This document shows, in pieces, positions 21,088 through 31,759 of a DNA stretch of 64,000 bases. The first letter of the stretch is position 1. Every line of letters begins with the position of its first letter. The translations under genes and the position numbers were made by a program. Source of the stretch: Lunularia cruciata (lineage: Eukaryota > Streptophyta > Marchantiopsida > Lunulariales > Lunulariaceae); NCBI GenBank assembly GCA_948567375.1, contig OX419757.1, forward strand, positions 41,540,001 to 41,604,000. Direction: 5' to 3'. The notes beneath the pieces were generated by a model, which saw nothing but the letters and a program-made list of their open reading frames with translations, had not been told where the DNA came from and did not search any database.

Positions 21088-22419
21088 ATGTCGTTGTCTT
21101 CCTCTCGGAAAATGAAGAGACTGCGACCAAAAGCTATTCTCTCTGCAAAAGAAGAAAAGGTCCTAACAAAAGCTAAAGCCAAAGCTTTGCAGAGAGAAAT
21201 TAAGGAAGCAGTACTACGCACACAGGAGATGAGTGTGGAGGCAAATGCAAAGACGCAAACCCCCGTATTTCCGGCAGATATCAGGTCTGAAGTAAAAGAC
21301 CTGATTCAGGCCAAAGTTGGTCAACCCGATGATCATCGGGTCAACCACCCACGCCCACCGGTTACCATCCTCAAGCATCCCGAAGTTTGCTTTGAACCGG
21401 CAAACAATTCAGAACCAAAGCCAAAGACAAAGTAGGTGAAATTGGGAGGAGTCCCACAGTACGATATTGTGGCAGATATGGCGTCTACAAGCACGAATGT
21501 CACGTTTAAGCAATTATGGGAGGACAATAAGCTCTATAAAAAGCAGCGAAGCTCAGCTCTCAAGAAAGTGAGGGTGATGATGAAGAAGGACTTGCCCGCA
21601 ATTTATCGTATTGAACAAGAAGACTTGGGATCTCTCGAGGTGGATGCGGAGATAGCAGGCTGCATAATTACATCCATACCCATTGATTCGGGGTTGGGTG
21701 TAAATGTCATGACATAAGACACTGCACATCGACTGGGGTACACAACATTTGAACCAACACCCCGGATTCTTAAGTCTGCGGATCAAACCAGGAGACGGCC
21801 CTTGGGCATGCTGTCAAATATTACCACGATCATTGGAGGGGTGCCTTTTAAGTTAAACTACATTGTGTTAAGACCTATAACCAAAACTGGCTACCCTCTC
21901 TTGATCAGGAGGCCCTGGTTGTACAGTGCCCAGGTTATGGTGGATTGGCACCAGCAAAAATTATGATTCAAAGACATTTCGTCTAAAGAACAAAAGCTGG
22001 TAACGGTAAGTTGGACAAAGGTGCCTCATCTTGGGGAAACTACTTCGTCAGAAGATGAGGATGAATCCAAAGATTCATCGTCTTCATCTTCGGAGGACTC
22101 CGAAGCCGATGTCCAAGTAAATTATTTGGAGTGCTACGAGGTAGAAGTCGACGATGAAGACCTATACAACATCGCCTCGGGTAAACAAGACTTGGAGGAA
22201 GGGGGTTTGACGGCAGTACGACTTGGGTTGAGCCGAGTAAGTTACGTAGAAGGTGTCATTAACCCCGATGACTGTCAAGATGTGGTCTTGACTGAAGAAA
22301 AAATTTTAAAAATTTCAAAGATAGTCACCGCAGAGGAGTTGGCAGGATACACTGCCATGTTTATAGAGTTCCAGGATGTATTTGCCTGGTCTATTCACCA
22401 AATGCCGGGAATTCCATGA
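21088..22419 (+). pseudogene. C1 protease region and gag-pol linker
   Basis: Begins MSLSSSRKMKRLRPKAILSA, a Lys/Ala-rich segment, then VPQYDIVADMASTSTNVTFKQLW and the retropepsin site IPIDSGLGVNVMT with an intact Asp-Ser-Gly near 21690. GYPLLIRRPWLY and an acidic DED/Ser-rich linker follow (22050-22110), with FQDVFAWSIHQMPGIP before RT. The TGA at 22417-22419 corresponds to CGA (Arg) in C2, consistent with CpG decay. Other stops are near 21433, 21715 and 21964. Confidence 0.78.
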
Positions 22420-23738
22420 GAATTCCCGGCAAGCACCGGATTGATCTGGTCAAAGGTGCAGTTCTGGTTCGGCAAAGACAATACCGCTTGAACCCAAAGT
22501 ACTCTCTCCTAGTAAAAGATGAAATTGATAAGTACTTAGGGGCCAAAATAATTTTCCCTGTTCTAAGCAGTGAGTGGGTTTCACCCATTGTCATCGTTCC
22601 AAAGAAGAAGACCGGGAAAATTTGAGTATGCCAAGATTTTTGCAAATTGAACGTAGTCACCAGAAAGGATCATCATCCTTTACCATTTACAGACACAATT
22701 CTGGACCAAGTAGCTGGTCATCCATGCTATAGTTTTCTCGACGGATTTTCAGGATACAATCAGGTATCCATTCAAGAAGAAGACAAGGACAAAACCACAT
22801 TCACGACTGATTGGGGCACTTTTGCTTACAATCAAATGCCCTTTGGGTTGTGTAATGCTCCTGCTACTTTCCAAAGGATGATGAATTCAATATTCAAGGA
22901 TTTCCTATGAAAATTTGTGGAGGTCTTCATTGATGATTTTTGTGTGTTTGGGCAAAGAGATGTACATATAGATTACCTTTGCCAAGCTTTTGAAAGGTGC
23001 CGTTTTGCCGGTTTATCATTACACCCGGAGAAATGCTTCTTTGCAATGAAGGAAGGAATTCTTCTGGGGCATTGGGTGTCAAACCGAGGAATTGAAGTGG
23101 ATGTCAAGAAGGTCAAAGTAATTACAGCGTTGGAATCCCCAAAGAACCCCCGGAAGCTGAGAGCCGTCTTAGGACATGTTGGATACTACAGACACTTTGT
23201 GTCAAACTATGCCGTGCTTGCTGCACCACTTACCAAGCTTCTGAAGAAATCTGAAGATTATTTGTGGGAAGCAACTCAGGAAGAAGCTTTCCAATTATTG
23301 AAGAAGAAACTGGTTGAAGCACCAGTCATGAGGGCCCCAGATTGGGATGCCCCTTTTCATGTGTATGTGGACACTTCGTCCATGGCCATCGGAGTTGTCT
23401 TAAGTAAAAAAGACGAGAAGAAAAAGGACTACCCGGTGTATTATGCCAGCCGACAACTTTCTGTTTCTGAAAAGAACTACTCAACAACTGAAAGAGAAGC
23501 CCTCGGTATGGTGTATGCCTGCAAGAAATTTTGCCACTATCTGTTAGGATACAAATTTGTCTTCTATGTGGACCATTATGCACTGCAACACTTAGTCAAG
23601 AAGGCGGATTTTTCCGGGCAAATTGCACGATGGATCTTGTTGTTACAAGAATTCACATTCACTGTACAAGTAAGGAAAGGAGCTTTGCATTCAAATGCGG
23701 ACTTCTTATCCAGGTTGGAAACTCAAGACCAAGATTGA
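22416..23738 (+). pseudogene. C1 reverse transcriptase and RNase H
   Basis: RT motifs: HRIDLVKGAVLVRQRQYRLNP, SEWVSPIVIVPKKKTGKI, HHPLPFTDTILDQVAGHPCYS, QMPFGLCNAPATFQRMMNS, and the active site EVFIDDFCVFG (22926-22940 codes FIDDF). FLGH-type GHVGYYRHFVSNYAVLAAPL follows. RNase H has FHVYVDTSSMAIGVVLSK and YPVYYASRQLSVSEKNYSTTEREAL and ends DFLSRLETQDQD at 23738. Only two stops interrupt RT (22624-22626 and 22908-22910). FIDDFCVFG is characteristic of the Athila group. Confidence 0.9.
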
Positions 23739-23780
23739 GAACTCAATGATTGGTTTCCTGATGAGGAGCTATATCATTTA

Positions 23781-25106
23781 ATGATGGTGCAAAGTACGCG
23801 GTATGCAGCAGAATATCATTATTTGCATACGTGCCATTGTCTTGAGGGGCTGGATCCGGAAGAAAAGGTAGTCTTCCTTTGGAAAATGGGACCGTACCAA
23901 TTAAAACACAACATTTTGTTTAAAATGGGCGAAGATGAGATACTTCGGAGATGCCTGGAAGCATACAAAGTAGGAAGAGTCATCAAATCCTTGCACTCGG
24001 AAGCATGGGGGGGACATTATGCCCTAAAAAATACGGTGAAGAAAATTCTTTCAGCAGGGTATTGGTGGCCTACGATGTATAAAGATACTCATGCCCATAT
24101 TCGGAGTTGTGATGCCTCACAAAGAACAAGGAAACCGACGGCAACTTCCTAGTGGCCTTTGAAACCAATTTTGCCTCTGGCCCCATTTGAAAAATGGGGT
24201 ATTGATTTTGTGGGACCTATTCAACCAGTAACTCGTGTCACAAGGAAGAGGTACATCTTAGTATGTACAGATTATGCCACCAAGATGGTGGAAGCAGAGG
24301 CAACACAAAGAGATGATGCGGAGATAGTAGCAGAATTTTTCTTCCGAAACATCATTTCCCGTTATGGGTGTCCTTTGGAATTGGTCAGTGATCGAGGAAC
24401 TCATTTTTTGAACTCAATGGTGGAAGCGTTAACCAAATACTTCCAGATTAAGCATCGGAAGACCACTCCTTATAACCCGAAAGCAAATGGACTCATGGAG
24501 AAAGCCAATGGATTGCTGTGTAAAATTTTAAATAAGGTGACAATCAATTATGCCGGGGACTGGGATACAAAGTTACCTGTAGCATTATGGGCATATCGGA
24601 CAACGGAAAAAATTACTACCAAGCAAACTCCTTATTTTCTGACATACGGATTGCATCCCATATTACCAGTTGAGTTTGAAGTACCGACATATAGAATACT
24701 TTGCAAAGAACGTTTGTCGGAGGAAGAAAGTCAAGATCTTTGGATCCATCAACTGATGTGGTTGGAAGAGAAAAGGGACGATGCAATGCAAACTACAAAG
24801 GAAATTCAAGAACAACAGAAAGTTTGGCACAATAAAAGAATCAAACCTGTGACTGTTCAAGAAGGAGATCTGGTATTATTATATGATAATCACCGCCTAT
24901 TTTTTCCAAGAAAATTACATCTGAGGTGGATGGGACCGTATCAGGTGATGCACATTTATGATAATGGTTCTATTCAACTCGCAGACCAGGATGGCAATCC
25001 TTTTGCAACTCGCATCAATGGTTGGAGGGTTAGAAAATATTGGAACCCAAACCTGACGTTGTATAAAAACCCAGTTGTCGGTGTTCACGGGGACACTCAC
25101 ATTTGA
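23781..25106 (+). pseudogene. C1 integrase (core intact)
   Basis: 23781-24152 holds the zinc-binding HHCC domain (LHSEAWGGHYALKNTVKKIL and IRSCDASQR, with the last Cys replaced by Ser). One TAG at 24150-24152 (Gln in C2) separates it from an uninterrupted 315-codon frame, 24159-25106. That frame has the DDE catalytic core: KWGIDFVGPIQP, ELVSDRGTHF and the Glu in NGLMEKANGLL. A GPY-type C-terminus follows (HLRWMGPYQVMHIYDNGSIQL). It ends GVHGDTHI, and the polypurine tract overlaps the stop region. No chromodomain or env follows. Confidence 0.9.
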
Positions 25107-25117
25107 GGGAGGGGGTA
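25105..25117 (+). other. C1 polypurine tract
   Basis: GAGGGAGGGGGTA lies directly before the 3' LTR; it would prime plus-strand cDNA synthesis. C2 has the same sequence on its strand (52213-52225). Confidence 0.85.
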
Positions 25118-25470
25118 TGTGGTACCCACATTTTTTGTTTTTTTATGGTTAGTAGTGTTTAAGAGACGAAGTAAGCACGGAAGAGACGAATTGCAAACAA
25201 AGAAGAGGCAAAAGTAACTTTGGAGGAAAGCCGAAGAAGCTGACCTCGGATCCGATGATGGAGGTATTCGGAAGAGGAGTACGCCGGAAGCAAGCCAAAG
25301 ATCATCATCTTTGGGTTGGAAAACGCAGGAATGATGAAGACCGTTTAACAACCTCGGTACGTGGCAAGAAAGTACATTTCAAGAAACGAGGGAGGCAGAA
25401 GAAGCATGTCTTGACAGTGACCAGGAGAGCACACAGAAGAGAGAAACTCACAGATGAAATTGACTGAAGA

Positions 25471-26469
25471 ATGACTGCGATTCGGGGCAATATAAAATTG
25501 CGAATGCGCAGGGAGAAGTTGAATTTGCTGAGTAAATTTCCAATTCCTTTGAGTAGTCATCCTACAGGAATGCGTGTCCAGAAGCCCGTCGAGAGTGAAA
25601 TTTTCCAAAACCCTGAGGGAGTTAGAGTGTCTCGTCCAGGAGAGGGGCTGATCTTCCAACATCGTAGAACGAGAGAACAAATCATGGCAAAGAAGGTGGC
25701 CGACGCTTTGGCAATGAGAGGTTTTGCAATTCAAAGGGTAGATGTAGTAGCGAGGATTGAAGTCTTGGTGAGACTTTGTATCACCTTTTTAGCCTGGAAC
25801 TGGAATTTCAGTTTCCCGGGAGTAATGGCAGAAATCATTGCCAGTAATTGTGAGGAGGGTCCCGAAGTGGAGGGGAAGAGAGGTAATCCGGCTTGATGGA
25901 CTGAGTCAGATTGGAAGTTGGTCCTGGGGAGAGAAGCAGGAGAGCCAAAAGGAATCACCTTCTATCAGAAGTGTGATGCTACAGAGGAGATGGCAGAAAT
26001 TCGTAATTCATTTTTTGCTCCAAGAACTACGAATGGTTACAAGGTGGAGTCCTATCGGGACCCGATCCAAAGAAGTATCATAGGGGCGATGATGGCTATA
26101 TTCAAGCCGGAGCAAACAACGTACGTAACCATGCAGCAGGCGGTCTTCTTCCACCAAATGTTTGCAGGGGTACTTGTGAATTGGGTGAAGTGTTCCCATC
26201 ACCGAACCAGGCAAAAGGTAGTGAATTGGCAAAGGGGCTCGCCATCGCATTATTTTAGGCCATTCGCAGCACATTTCTACTTCGGCCTAAACTTGCTCTC
26301 TGAAGACGAGAGGCATCGTATGGTCTCCCACATCCATCCTGATTTGAGACGAGAAGCCGACAAAGAGGAGCGACCGTACATGCTTCAGCTGAGGGCGAAT
26401 GACGAATACTTTGCGAGAACGGGATAGTGGAAGATCAAAGATGTTGCCAGTCCGAAGATGAAGAAGTGA
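25471..26469 (+). pseudogene. LTR-borne ORF1, best copy (function unknown)
   Basis: The frame reads MTAIRGNIKLRMRREKLNLL, a basic N-terminus; an internal Met at about 25570 (MRVQKPVESE) aligns better with the C2 start. Conserved core: LCITFLAWNWNFSFPGVMAEI near 25780, then GNPA-TGA-WTESDW (TGA 25894-25896, shared with both C2 LTRs), YKVESYRDPIQRSIIGAMMA, TTYVTMQQAVFFHQMF and FAAHFYFGLNLLSEDERHR. A TAG at 26425-26427 is Gln (CAA) in the 5' LTR; the terminal TGA is 26467-26469. I recognise no known family with confidence; the layout faintly recalls plant retroelement-associated domains of unknown function. It lies wholly inside the LTR, upstream of the TATA-like box. Confidence 0.65.
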
Positions 26470-26523
26470 AGTAAACCCAAAGAAGCTAAACCATCGCCCA
26501 TCCAACGTAAGACTCGGAGGCTG

Positions 26524-27971
26524 ATGTTGAAGACCACTAACGTCGTGAGAAGATCATCTTCAAGATCAGAGTCGAATGAAGAAACTGAGTCGCAAGAAGA
26601 AGACTCAGACAAAGAAGAGCTCACGTTGAAGAGTGCGGAGTCCGGTAGTGAAAGGGAGGGAGAGCCCAAAGTCCAGCAATTGGTGGTGGTGAGTGAAGCT
26701 GGTGAGGTAATGGTAGAGAACAAGCCAAAACCCAAAGCAAAGAAGGAATATCCTGCGGGCCCGAGTTCAAGAGGCCAAAACGAAGATAGCGCTGACACTA
26801 TGAAGATACGAAGATCGCGATTTCGGATGAAGGAGCCAATGACAAAGGGAAAGACTCCAGACAAAGGAGGCCATGATGAAGAAGAAACTTTTGGCGGGAT
26901 ATCATATTTAACGAAGGTGGTCACACCATTGCTGGAAATGTTGAAGGAACATCGGAGAGGAATTCCCCAAGATCGCCGAAAGGAGATGAATGAGTTGCAG
27001 GTGGTGAAGCATTTGCTAAAGGAAGTGCAGGAGCTGCAGGAACATCAAATCCGAAGAAGTGCGGAAATTGAAGATCTTCGGAGGGAGGAAGACTCGAGGA
27101 AGAAACTGCTGAGCGTGTTACAAGAGAGTTGCGCAGAGAAGGAGAAGGACCTGCAAAAGCAAGCCGGAGAGTTGAAGGAGCAGGCGATGTGGCTCAGCAA
27201 GATGCAAGAGGAAGTAAGTAATGTGTGTGTCGAGAATGTCCATTTTAAGGCGATGAACATCGTGATGGAGCAAGAATTGGACAGCTTGAAGAAGAGTGCC
27301 GCAACAAAAGATCAAGCATGGCAGAGAGAATTGGCGTCCAGGCAAGAAGGAGAAGAGCGTTTGCGTGAACTTGTCAAAAGTGCAAAGCAGCAGAAAATGC
27401 AGTATGCAGAGGAGAAGAAGATGCTTGCTGCAGAATACAAAGACGAGTTGCAGATGTATCGAGTGGAGTTGAAGGTAGAACGTTCTCGGGGATACGCATC
27501 GGAATCAGTAGGGGACCTTGTGGGAGATTACGAGCAATTTTAAGCACAGAGGCTGAAGGAAGATTGGAAGAAGCTCGTCTGCATGAGTTGAAGTTACTTG
27601 TGCAGGAGACTCGAAAGCGAAGAGCCAAGGATGTGGACATGAACACATTGCTGATTCGGTTGAGAGAACGAGTAGATAGGAAAATGTTAGAAGTAGAGAA
27701 TAATGTTAGTCTTAGATTGGATTTAGTCAATTCAGAATTGGAGAAGATTCAGAATAGTGTGAGAGTAGAGAGGAAACCCAATGTCGCAGAAGTAGGAATT
27801 CAGGTGTCATCGGACTTGCTAATTGACACATTAGAGAAGAGTGGGTCGGGAAATAAGAGTGTAGAATTAGTAAAGAAATTAGTAGAATCAGTCATACCCG
27901 AAGAGGGTGAAATAGCAAGAAGATCATCGGGTTTGGAAGCCGATGATGAGGTCGACATCGGATCAGGATAA
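26524..27971 (+). pseudogene. LTR-borne ORF2 coiled-coil protein, best copy
   Basis: It starts at ATG 26524 (MLKTTNVVRRSSSRSES), 54 bp after ORF1, and is open for 339 codons to 27543. One base is missing near 27521 relative to the 5' LTR; the frame then resumes from about 27564 to TAA 27969-27971. Parts: acidic EETESQEEDSDKEELTLK; Lys/Pro-rich middle; GGISYLTKVVTPLLEMLKEH; a long Leu/Glu/Lys/Gln-rich stretch from about residue 155 with clear heptad character; and a C-terminal LHELKLLVQETRKRRAKD and VDRKMLEVENNV. No transmembrane segment or catalytic motif is seen. C2 conserves the C-terminal part and the acidic part, so selection on protein is likely. A structural or RNA/protein-binding accessory role is a guess. 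Confidence 0.65.
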
Positions 27972-28090
27972 AAGTCGATTTTGAGATAGGAAGAGTCAGA
28001 TATGAAGAGATAGATTGTCCCTTGGGATCTGTAGGTAGGAAGGGATGTTAGGAAGCGGTGCTAGGTAGGAAAATCTGCCATTTGCTTCAG

Positions 28091-28098
28091 TATTTAAG
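28091..28098 (+). promoter_or_regulatory. Candidate TATA box of C1 3' LTR
   Basis: TATTTAAG in the same context as at 18282. With this as promoter, U3 would be about 3 kb and R-U5 about 0.65 kb. Confidence 0.45.
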
Positions 28099-28774
28099 TG
28101 GAGCATTCGCAATACGATATTATTCAGTATTTAAATTTCTGAAGATAGATAAAGCGAAGTGCTGGTTTAAGTACTTGTCGCTTAAGCTTAATTCCGATTG
28201 TCAATTTTGTGTTTGTATTTGTGAGTGTGTGGAGAATTCCAAAGAGCAAGTGAGTGTGTTTGTGGAGGTTGGAATATGTAGCCTTGATCTTCATTTTGTG
28301 TGTTTGATCTTGAGTGAAGTACATCGGAGCAATGCCTTGACAGATCTGAGAGGAATTGTAGTGTTGTTAGTATTCTGCACTTGTGATTGCAGCACAAAGT
28401 TGGTGTGAAGCAATTTTGATTGAGGAAGTTGTGCCTTCAGTGGAGGGTTGGAACACAATTCTGAGGTGAAATTAGTCTTTGCAGTGAAGTCCCGTCTTTG
28501 AGAGAATCTGAATCATCACAATCAAGAGTTGTTTGGACAGAATTGACTATGTTGTGATTATGTGTGTGTATTCGTGACAAGTTGTCAAGATTGTGAGCTT
28601 GTTACTCTGTTCTGGGTGTAGTTTCTACCTGAGAGATTAAAGAAGCAATCAAGAAGAACTGCAATTGTGACTTTTGACTTCGTATTTGACCAATTCTGGA
28701 TCGTATCTCTGTAGGAACGAACTTTACTTACTCAATTACCGCAAAAGTGATATTTGCCGGGTTGTCACAAATTG

Positions 28775-29741
28775 TTTTGGTTGTGGAGGAAGAGGCCATA
28801 TCCAAAGGAATTGCCCAAATTCCACTTACCATGGAGGAAGGGGTTATGAGGGAGCCAATAGAGGGAAAGAGGGAGGTAGTGAAACCCAAGTGGCTCCTAA
28901 TCCCAACAACGGTAAGGGGATAGCATCCATAGATGTGGTTGAAAGCAAATATGAGAAGGGAGAGTGCTCAAACTCCAAGGGTCTTAATTTGGGGCTTTTG
29001 GCACAAGAGAAGAAGAGAACTCGTTTTGCAGAGGATGTTCACTCTTCTCAAGGATTTACTTCAAGCAAGGATACTCCTATGTCTACTAGGAGCACTCGCA
29101 TCTCAACACCATCAACAACAAAGACTCCAAGGAAGAAGTTGGGGATGGAGGACTTCTTGATCTCAAAGCAACAATGGAACTACAATGTGTTGGAGGATGT
29201 TGGTAGTCACAAGGCTAACATCACGGTGGGCCAATTAATTGCTTTGAACCCTACCTTGAGAAAGGAGCTTAGAGGTGGTTTGAGTTCTACAAGGAGCAAG
29301 AGGAAGAAGAAGGAAAAAGTTCCGGTATCAATGGGGGTGGTGGATGCCAAGCCAGCACCATGGGAGGCTTGTGAATATGCCTCCAAGATTGATGTGAGAG
29401 TGAATGGTCACAACATCAAGGATGCATTGGTTGATGGAGGATTAGCAGTGAATGCCATGTCAGAAAGGTTGATGAAGAAGTTGGGTATGATACCCTCAAG
29501 ACCTTCAACATTTGTGGTGAGCATGGCAAACAAGCAACAAGTTTGACCAATAGGGGTGATGGATAAAGTGGTAGTTTCAGTTATGGGAGTTCAAAATCTC
29601 ATGACTTTCCAAGTCTTGAAGGATTCAAGCTATGACTTACTTCTTGGGAGGCCATGGTTGAGAGCAGCACGCACAACTGATCGATGGCACATAGGGTTCT
29701 TGAGGATTGGGCCATCAACCATAGAGTCACTGTTCCTGTGA
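28775..29741 (+). pseudogene. B1 gag 3' part and protease
   Basis: After the AATTG duplication the gag knuckle continues as FGCGGRGHIQRNC (Cys from the left side), then a Lys/Ser/Thr-rich segment (FAEDVHSSQGFTSSKD, TPRKKLGMEDFLISKQQW), VGQLIALNPTLRKEL, and the protease site ALVDGGLAVNAMSE near 29440. It has Asp-Gly-Gly rather than Asp-Ser/Thr-Gly. A TGA at 29544-29546 (KQQV*PIG) also occurs in B2. The second piece, 29556-29741, has LLLGRPWLRAA. RT then follows in another frame with an overlap. Confidence 0.83.
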
Positions 29742-31759
29742 CTAACATCACCAACACTTCACATTTAGATACACCATCTTCTGATTATTGGGAATCAGAT
29801 TATGAAGAAGGAGCTTCAAGTGTGGACACAAGCATGGAGGAAGAGACTTCCACGGAGGAGGATTTATCTGAATCTGATTCAGATGTGTATCCCTTGTGTG
29901 CTATGGATTTTGCACCTAAGCCAGAGGTTTTGAAGGACCCAGACAAATCACCATTGACACTTGAGGAGGTAGAGAGAAGGTTAGCTACCCTCAAGTATGG
30001 CCTAAATGTTACAAAGGAAGAGAAGGTGAGATTTGAGGAGATTTTTTGCAAGTTCATCTATGTGTTTGCTTTTAGTTACAAGGATTTGAAGGAAGTTACC
30101 TTGGAGGAGCACAAGATAGAGGTGGAGTCACATGCAAGACCAATCCGCCAAAAGCAACGTCGCATTAGCCCACCAACATCTTTGGTTGTGAAGGAGGAGA
30201 TTGATAAGCTCAAGGAGGCTGGATTTATCTTTGAGGTGGAGAATTCAGAATGGGTGTCTCCAATTGTCAGTGTGAAGAAAAAGAATGGCAAGCTTCGGGT
30301 ATGTGTGGATTACAAGAAGCTCAATGCTGTTACCAAGAAGGACTACTACCCATTGCCATTCATTGATGAGATCTTGGAGGAGGTTGCAGGTCATGAGAGG
30401 TACAGTTTTGGAGATGGTTATAGTGGATACAACCAAATCAAGATTGCACCAGAGCATCAACAACTCACCACGTTCACCACACCTTGGGGAACTTACGCTT
30501 TCAAGGTCATGCCTTTTGGGCTTTGCAATGCTCCAGCCACATTCCAACGGTTCATGAACAAGTTATTTGAACCTTTCATTGGGAAATTTGTGAGAGACTT
30601 CATTGATGACTTTTGTGTCTATGGAAGCAAGGAGGAGCACTTTGAGCACCTAATCAAAGTCTTGCAATGCTTGGATGAGGCAAATGCATCACTCAACCCA
30701 AAGAAGTGCATTTTTGGATGTAAAGAAGGTCTTTTTTTAGGGCACATCATCTCCAAGGATGGAATAGCAGTTGATCCTGAGAAGGTGAAGAAAATCTCAG
30801 ACCTTCCATTCCCTTCAAGCTTGACAAAGTTATGCCAATTCTTGGGGATGGTTGGATACTATAGGAGGTTTATCTTCTCATTTTCCAACAAGGCTTATGC
30901 ATTGACCATCTACATGAAGAAGGGTGTAGATTACATGGTGATTTTGGAGGACAAGGAGGCTCTCAAAGCTTTTGAGGAGCTCAAGCAATCCCTTGTTGTA
31001 GCTCCAATTCTTGCTAAACTTGATTGGAGTAAGCCTTTCATCCTCTACACTGATGCTTCTAATGTAGCTATAGGATGCACTCTTAGTCAATTAGACCAAG
31101 ATGGGCATGATCATCCAATAGCTTATGCTAGTAGGCAGATGGTTTCAGCAGAGAAGAATTACTTTGTCATGGAGAGAGAAGGGTTGGCAGTGATCTTTGG
31201 TCTCAAGAAGTTTAGACACTACTTGATTGGAGGGAAAGCCACCATTGTCATGGATCACAAGACTTTGAAGTACATCTTCAATAAGCCTAATGTTGAAGGG
31301 AGACTAGCAAGGTGGATGATACTCTTGTCTGAGTATGACTACACCATTGAGGATAGGCCAGGAAAGAAACATGCAAATGCTGATTTGTTATCTAGAGCCT
31401 ATGATCATGATGGAGATGAGCCAGTGGATGATTCCTTCCCGGATGAGGAGCTCATGACAATCTCAGTCACTCAAGAGATTCCAATGGAGTACAAGGAGAT
31501 TGTGGATTTTGTGACAAGAGGTAACTATCCAAAAGGGATGCATGCTAGGGAGAGGAAGGCCCTTGCAGCAAGATCTAGACCTTACACAATGGTGGAGGAT
31601 ATTCTTTTTCACCAAGGAGCAGATGGTCTACTTCAAAGAGCAATGGGTAAGGAAGAGTATACTCTACTCATAAAGGAGTTTCATGAAGGTTTATTATGTG
31701 GAGGACACTTTGCAAGAAAGGTGACTGCTTTCAAGATTCTAGATGCAGGTTACCATTAG
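29684..31759 (+). pseudogene. B1 reverse transcriptase, RNase H and integrase zinc region
   Basis: This 691-codon open frame is the longest in the window. An acidic linker (to about residue 95) is followed by RT: SEWVSPIVSVKKKNGKLRV, YYPLPFIDEILEEVAGHERYS, VMPFGLCNAPATFQRFMN and the active site FIDDFCVYG at about residue 305. Then come the connection GMVGYYRRFIFSFSNKAYAL, RNase H (FILYTDASNVAIGCTLSQL at about residue 455, ASRQMVSAEKNYF, ANADLLSRAYDHDG) and the integrase zinc-binding start (KEFHEGLLCGGHF). It ends at TAG 31757-31759, where related elements have Trp; B2 has the same stop. FIDDFCVYG and the linker place it near Athila. Confidence 0.9.

Larger units (their letters stand above)
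15438..28769 (+). mobile_element. Element C1: Athila-like retrotransposon with giant coding LTRs
   Basis: It is inserted in B1 gag with a perfect 5-bp duplication AATTG (15433-15437 and 28770-28774). The LTRs span 15438-18945 and 25118-28769 (3508 and 3652 bp). The internal region of about 6.2 kb holds a primer site, gag with three zinc-knuckle positions, protease, RT (FIDDFCVFG), RNase H and integrase, and a polypurine tract. There is no env-like ORF: integrase ends 11 bp before the 3' LTR. The LTRs carry long ORFs, described separately. Several stops make this copy defective. Confidence 0.93.
25118..28769 (+). repeat. C1 3' LTR (3.65 kb)
   Basis: It starts TGTGGTACCCACA and ends GTTGTCACA, followed by the AATTG duplication. 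It lacks the 48 bp present at 18009-18056 and has a 1-bp deletion near 27521 relative to the 5' LTR, but keeps the 177 bp missing from it. It is exceptionally long for a plant gypsy LTR and mostly coding-like. Confidence 0.93.

Noticed and set aside
24159-25117. Search for an env-like ORF after C1 pol, as in some Athila elements
   Set aside because: Integrase ends 11 bp before the 3' LTR, leaving no room. The extra coding capacity is inside the LTR instead.
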